From Promethearchaeota archaeon (GTDB lineage: Archaea; Asgardarchaeota; Lokiarchaeia; Sigyniarchaeales; SOKP01), in contig JAEORV010000026.1 of NCBI GenBank assembly GCA_016840695.1, forward strand, positions 1 to 9,957: a stretch of DNA of 9,957 nucleotides, read 5' to 3'. Shown here piece after piece: positions 6,729 through 9,957 of the stretch. Numbering within the stretch: position 1 is the first letter of the stretch; every line of letters begins with the position of its first letter. Under the pieces are notes generated by a model that saw only the letters and a list, made by a program, of their open reading frames with translations, was not told the origin of the DNA and ran no database searches. Position numbers and translations under genes: made by a program.

Positions 6729-6751
6729 AAAATTTTTTATGCGTTTCCACT
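6729..6751 (+). promoter_or_regulatory. Core promoter of the second EamA gene
   Basis: AAAATTTTTTATG (6729-6741) is a weak TATA-like stretch about 29 bp before TTG 6766. It is followed by ATGC (6739-6742) and CACT (6748-6751), the same order of elements as at the first EamA gene and at the QueG-like gene, here with five bases between them. The ATG at 6739 lies inside the promoter and would not be in the mRNA. Confidence 0.45.
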
Positions 6752-6765
6752 TTTTTACAATTATC

Positions 6766-7734
6766 TTGGACGATATCAAGTATGTGAAAGGTTTAATTTT
6801 TGGTTTAATAGGAATTCTATTTGTAGGTCTTCAACCCGTTGTAGCAGTATCAAAACCAGATAGCATTGACGCATATCTTTTTGCCGCCATGACATGTTTT
6901 GTTGAAGCAATTGTATTCTTTCCTATAATGCTAATAGATAGGAGAATGATCAAGGTAAATAGTAAGAAAGGGGAATTTAATGAGGGAAGAAATCATTCTT
7001 CCTTGCATGGATGGAGAAATAATAAACTGATTTTAATTTATGTTGGGCTTACTTTTGGTATTGGTCAATTGCTTTTCCAGACAGGTTATCAATTGGCAGG
7101 TTCTATAAATGGAAGCTTAGCCCAGAAATCAACAGTTATTTTTTCGCTATTGTTTGGTGTTCTAATAATGAAAGAAAAGGTGGAGAAGACGCAAGTTGTT
7201 TTCTCGCTCTTATTATTAGTTGGATTGATGATTGCCGTTACTCAAGGTTCGTTTAACCTTCTAGAATTCAATTTAGGCGTATTATTACTCCTGATACTTG
7301 CTTGTATTTGGATGCTGGCCCACGTTATCACGAAAAAATATATATTGGATAAAAATCAATCTACAGCAACTCAAATGGTATTTATTCGTAATGGAATTAG
7401 CGCAACATTCCTCCTCTCAACATATTTCTTAATATTTCCTCTGGAAAATGTCAATCTTATTTTCAATCCTGTCAATATTGTCTATTATGTAGCAATGGGA
7501 ACCGTCTATGGAATAGGATTATTTATGTGGTACAAGACTCTTTCGCTCATTGATGCATCGAAAGCTACGATTTTGTATTCCCCAACACCAATCATAACCG
7601 CAATTTTTTCCGTTTTTCTCTTGGGAAAAGTATTTACGGTTTATCACTTGATAGGTACAATAATCGTCATAATATCAATAATAATGATTGTTAAGCCTAA
7701 ATCAAAAAAAAATAATGAAAAAGAAGTAGAATAA
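6766..7734 (+). CDS. EamA/DMT-superfamily membrane transporter, copy 2
   Basis: From TTG 6766 this encodes 322 residues with the ten-helix EamA plan and two repeats, like its paralog at 2200-3156. Shared landmarks include Q-P-V-V-A for E-P-I-I-A in helix 1, A40-A-M-T, G115-S-L-A-Q-K, K136-E-K...K-T-Q, G161-S-F-N-L-L-E-F-N-L-G-V, W182-M-x-A-H-V-I-T and the H-L-I-G of the last helix. The TTG start is chosen because it gives a nine-residue beginning (M-D-D-I-K-Y-V-K-G) that lines up one to one with the paralog (M-T-N-K-N-Y-A-K-G). ATG 6739 would add nine residues and lies in the TATA region. The loop between helices 2 and 3 is charged as in copy 1, but its sequence differs. The C-terminus is Lys/Glu-rich. 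It is divergent from the ABC operon and convergent with the next gene (19 bp apart). It probably exports a small metabolite, not identified. Confidence 0.88.
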   Translation: MDDIKYVKGLIFGLIGILFVGLQPVVAVSKPDSIDAYLFAAMTCFVEAIVFFPIMLIDRRMIKVNSKKGEFNEGRNHSSLHGWRNNKLILIYVGLTFGIGQLLFQTGYQLAGSINGSLAQKSTVIFSLLFGVLIMKEKVEKTQVVFSLLLLVGLMIAVTQGSFNLLEFNLGVLLLLILACIWMLAHVITKKYILDKNQSTATQMVFIRNGISATFLLSTYFLIFPLENVNLIFNPVNIVYYVAMGTVYGIGLFMWYKTLSLIDASKATILYSPTPIITAIFSVFLLGKVFTVYHLIGTIIVIISIIMIVKPKSKKNNEKEVE

Positions 7735-7753
7735 CCAAAAACGGTTTATTTAA

Positions 7754-9019
7754 TTACTCGATCTTGATGTCATGGTCTTTAAAGATATCTTTGATCATGT
7801 TTTCTAAAAATTCTTTTACTTCAACAACGTCTTCTTTTTTCACGGTTCGCTTCTTGCTAATCCTGCTTTCTGTTATCTCAATTTGCTCTGGAGCCCAGCT
7901 ATATTCGTCGTTGTAAGTAAACCATACTTCTTTATATGCACCTTCTTGACCACCGTCCCTAGCTAATGGCTTATCTTCAACTTTTATTTGGGGGTCTGGT
8001 AAGTAGCACCAATCAAGAATAACCCATTCTAAACCTCTTTCAGAATCTGCCCTATCTGCCAAATATATGCACCAGCCGTGCCCTCCTAAGTTAGACTCAT
8101 CTGTAGCGGGAGCCGTAATATCCGCAAGTACGGTTCCTCCAGTACTTTTTACTCGCCAAGAAGGGATTCCGGCATTAATGCATAAAGCTGCGGTAAGTAT
8201 TGCTCCATCTTCACAATCACCAATGCCAGATTGTATTGTTTCGAAAGGGAATTGCCAAAATTCCACGCAATCCGCTGTTTCTTCGTCAAATTTATAGGAA
8301 AGAAAATCGTTAACAAATTTCTGACAAGCGTGAGCAGTGTCATTAAAAGTGCCTTTTTTCAATTTAGCCTCCTCAATCACGTGATTTAGAATTTCGTCGT
8401 TGTCCTTAATAAATGCCTTTACGTCCACATCTATTTGTTTGTTATACTCTTCTCCCCTTAAAGCACGCCCCGTATATATGATTGGTTGCATTACCCACTT
8501 GCCATTCCAATAATCAGGTCCATACTTGCCATAATCGTCTTTTTCTTTTTGTGGTTTTGCAGGTTTTTTAGGGGGTGTAGGCAACCAACTTGGAGTATCG
8601 GGGATTATAGGTACATCAGGTCCTGGTTCTATGGGGATAAAAAGAGTCTTGGCTTGATTAATCCAGCCTTCAACGTCTTTCTGGGTTGGAAGCTCTTGGA
8701 TCACACCGGGATTTTCCTTGACATATTCCTTTATTTTTGCAAAAGTGCTCTTGGGATTTCTTCGAGATAATTCTTTGACCGAATCAATTCCAATTTCATT
8801 CAATAGGCTTGCATAAACTGGGCCAATTCCATCCAATCCCATCAGCTCTGCGTGTTCTTGCCATGTATCTATTTTTTTTGCTGCGATTCCCGTTTTTTTC
8901 GCTAAGACTTTAATTTCCTTATCTGACAACAAAATTAAATCTTCGACAGATGATATCCCTACTTTCTCTAATTTTTTTGCATCAGCAGCCTTAAGTCCTA
9001 CTATTTCTGTAAGTTTCAT
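7754..9019 (-). CDS. Helix-hairpin-helix (DUF4332-like) and transglutaminase-like fusion protein
   Basis: A 421-residue soluble protein with two parts. Residues 1-125 hold two helix-hairpin-helix units: I6-V-G-L-K...V20-G-I-S-S-V-E-D-L, then G61-L-D-G-I-G-P-V-Y...I76-G-I-D-S-V-K-E-L, the pattern of DUF4332 and related HhH domains. A Pro-rich linker follows (about 129-160). Residues about 195-345 read as a transglutaminase-like papain-fold domain, with the triad in order: C269 in G267-D-C-E-D, H314 in G312-G-H-G-W, and D336 in W333-V-I-L-D-W. Enzymes of this fold cleave or form amide bonds. The C-terminus (385-421) is highly charged. There is no signal peptide or membrane helix, so it is probably cytoplasmic. 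The HhH part may bind DNA or protein; the target is unknown. It converges on the second EamA gene and looks like a single-gene unit. Both domain calls are firm; the combined role is not. Confidence 0.82.
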   Translation of the reverse strand: MKLTEIVGLKAADAKKLEKVGISSVEDLILLSDKEIKVLAKKTGIAAKKIDTWQEHAELMGLDGIGPVYASLLNEIGIDSVKELSRRNPKSTFAKIKEYVKENPGVIQELPTQKDVEGWINQAKTLFIPIEPGPDVPIIPDTPSWLPTPPKKPAKPQKEKDDYGKYGPDYWNGKWVMQPIIYTGRALRGEEYNKQIDVDVKAFIKDNDEILNHVIEEAKLKKGTFNDTAHACQKFVNDFLSYKFDEETADCVEFWQFPFETIQSGIGDCEDGAILTAALCINAGIPSWRVKSTGGTVLADITAPATDESNLGGHGWCIYLADRADSERGLEWVILDWCYLPDPQIKVEDKPLARDGGQEGAYKEVWFTYNDEYSWAPEQIEITESRISKKRTVKKEDVVEVKEFLENMIKDIFKDHDIKIE

Positions 9020-9027
9020 TTTAATAA

Positions 9028-9066
9028 CTCTTATAGTGTTTCATCATAATTAGTTAATATGTAAAT
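9028..9066 (-). promoter_or_regulatory. Promoter region of the HhH-transglutaminase gene
   Basis: Reading toward the ATG at 9019, the minus strand carries TTTACATATTAACTAATTATG (about 9044-9064), then AAACACT and ATAAGAG. A TATA box is likely in the first stretch, giving a short leader; CACT again follows an ATG trinucleotide, as in the other promoters here, but the match is weaker. No Shine-Dalgarno is seen. The rest of the 117-bp gap (9020-9136) shows no gene. Confidence 0.35.
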
Positions 9067-9120
9067 AGGATAGGATTCTTTTTATTCTATCTCATTATAT
9101 CATAGTTCTTTAGAGAAATA

Positions 9121-9131
9121 AGAAAAAAAAG
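9121..9131 (-). terminator. Oligo-T terminator of the M28 peptidase gene
   Basis: On the minus strand, six bases after the peptidase stop codon there is CCTTTTTTTTCT with eight consecutive T, followed by more T-rich sequence and no hairpin. It fits an archaeal terminator and separates the peptidase from the HhH-transglutaminase gene downstream. Confidence 0.55.
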
Positions 9132-9136
9132 GAAGG

Positions 9137-9957
9137 TTATTTTACATTAGATTCGTTCATTAAGAAGGCAATACAAATTTTTAATACATCGTCCAAGGAG
9201 CCTCTTTCAATCATGTCTAGCGTGTCAGTTGGTTGGTGGTAGAATTTTACAAATTTCCTTAGTTCCATTGCGGATATATTAGCTGCTTTAACTCCAGACT
9301 TCGAAAAAGCTGTTGCATCAGTACCGCCACTAATTTGCCCGAGAATTTTAGCTCCCGTGCTCGCGCCTAATTCCTTTACTTCGATACCAGCAAGTTCTGA
9401 TGCTTGTAAGATTTTTTGAACGACTTCTTTTGAGTGTTTTGTTCGCGTGGTTGGTTCATATTCAACGACTTGAGTTGCTTTCGTACTTTGAATTCCATCC
9501 ATGTTCACGCACACTGCGTCAAATTTTTTTAATTCGTCGAGATGTCGTTCTACATACCGATATGCCCCTCTCAATCCTGCCTCTTCACATCCAAAGGATA
9601 ATAATTGAATTTCCGTGTTTTTGGGAAGGATTTCCTCGTGTTTTTTTAAATATCGCCCCATAGCTAATACAACAGCCACGGCACTCAAATTGTCCACGGC
9701 CCCAGGAACTTTATTAGCTCTTTCTCCAGGAGTAACGAAGAAAAATAATAATACTAAAGGAACGCATACTATAATAAGGAGCCAAGTTACTAAATTGAGA
9801 AAAAAGCTGTAATTAACCGGGAGTGAAAAGAAAAATACAATTAACGCTAGAACTAAGATAACTCCTGAGAGGAATATCCAAAAAAATAATACACCTATTC
9901 CAATAAATAATATAATAGGATACCCTGCCTTAAAATACCTTAAAAGATTGAATTGAA
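9137..9957 (-). CDS. M28-family zinc metallopeptidase with membrane segment, partial (N-terminus outside window)
   Basis: The minus-strand frame stays open from the TAA at 9137-9139 to the window edge, giving 272 visible residues without a start; the GTG at 9697 is internal. Residues 12-45 and 51-74 are hydrophobic and form two or three membrane helices. Directly after them comes the M28 core: G85-A-V-D88-N, holding the metal-bridging Asp; F122-G-C-E124-E125-A-G-L-R-G-A with the catalytic and ligand Glu; N152-M-D153-G with a further metal Asp; S210-G-G-T-D213 near the substrate site; and H240 in F-Y-H-Q-P-T-D-T, the last metal ligand. M28 enzymes are aminopeptidases or carboxypeptidases using two zinc ions. 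The first His-x-Asp ligand motif must lie outside the window, before the membrane helices, so the helices appear to be inserted inside the catalytic domain. It is likely membrane-anchored; the side the active site faces is unclear. Confidence 0.88.
   Translation of the reverse strand, partial: QFNLLRYFKAGYPIILFIGIGVLFFWIFLSGVILVLALIVFFFSLPVNYSFFLNLVTWLLIIVCVPLVLLFFFVTPGERANKVPGAVDNLSAVAVVLAMGRYLKKHEEILPKNTEIQLLSFGCEEAGLRGAYRYVERHLDELKKFDAVCVNMDGIQSTKATQVVEYEPTTRTKHSKEVVQKILQASELAGIEVKELGASTGAKILGQISGGTDATAFSKSGVKAANISAMELRKFVKFYHQPTDTLDMIERGSLDDVLKICIAFLMNESNVK

Noticed and set aside
6671..6787. A 38-codon plus-strand frame (ATG 6671 to TGA 6785-6787) between the ABC and EamA genes
   Set aside because: It overlaps the EamA promoter and start, has no Shine-Dalgarno or TATA at the right place, and its composition looks like random intergenic sequence.
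8149..8343. Second minus-strand frame inside the HhH-transglutaminase gene
   Set aside because: It overlaps the transglutaminase core, which carries the catalytic Cys region in the other frame; no motif or start signal supports it.
9137..9697. A 186-residue M28 protein starting at GTG 9697
   Set aside because: The frame is open upstream to the window edge, and the GTG is the Val inside the conserved G-A-V-D-N metal motif, so it cannot be the start.
1..9957. CRISPR array, tRNA, insertion sequence, prophage or toxin-antitoxin pair
   Set aside because: Reading both strands showed no regularly spaced repeats, cloverleaf-like sequence, transposase motifs, terminal inverted repeats or small paired toxin-antitoxin genes.

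Overview
This AT-rich window looks like part of an archaeal chromosome, and my best guess is an Asgard archaeon of the Lokiarchaeia type. The archaeal signs are seen directly: TATA-like boxes about 25-29 bp upstream of several start codons with almost no 5' leader, T-run terminators without hairpins, a GGTGAT Shine-Dalgarno that fits the archaeal 16S 3' end, and frequent TTG starts. The Asgard assignment is inference from gene content and style (TPR proteins, 7TM orphans, helix-hairpin-helix fusions) and is only moderately secure.

Layout. The left edge holds the C-terminal end of a TPR protein (+). It converges on an orphan seven-helix membrane protein (-), followed upstream by a QueG/reductive-dehalogenase-like double-[4Fe-4S] protein (-). 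A compact divergent promoter region at 2082-2199 separates that gene from an EamA/DMT-family transporter (+) and a two-gene SCP2-like operon (+). These converge on a two-gene ABC-2 exporter operon on the minus strand (ATPase first, then a 538-residue permease). Divergent from it is a second EamA transporter, a clear paralog of the first. It converges on a helix-hairpin-helix/transglutaminase-like fusion protein (-). The right edge is an M28 metallopeptidase with a membrane segment (-), cut by the window end.

How the genes may work together. There is no obvious single pathway. Common themes are membrane transport (two EamA carriers, one ABC-2 exporter), hydrophobic-ligand carriers (two SCP2 domains) and peptide-bond chemistry (a transglutaminase-like Cys-His-Asp protein and an M28 peptidase). 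The only solid operons are the SCP2 pair and the ABC pair; the rest are probably single-gene units.

Two start sites are revised here: the second SCP2 gene starts at ATG 3693, because GTG 3684 lies inside its Shine-Dalgarno, and the second EamA gene starts at TTG 6766, because ATG 6739 lies in the TATA region and the TTG start matches its paralog. The M28 reading frame is open to the window edge; GTG 9697 is not its start. No tRNA, rRNA, CRISPR array, insertion sequence or prophage gene was recognised. The most notable points are the HHH-transglutaminase fusion, the M28 enzyme with membrane helices beside its metal site, the tandem SCP2 genes in an archaeon, and a shared ATGC-n-CACT element in at least three promoters.
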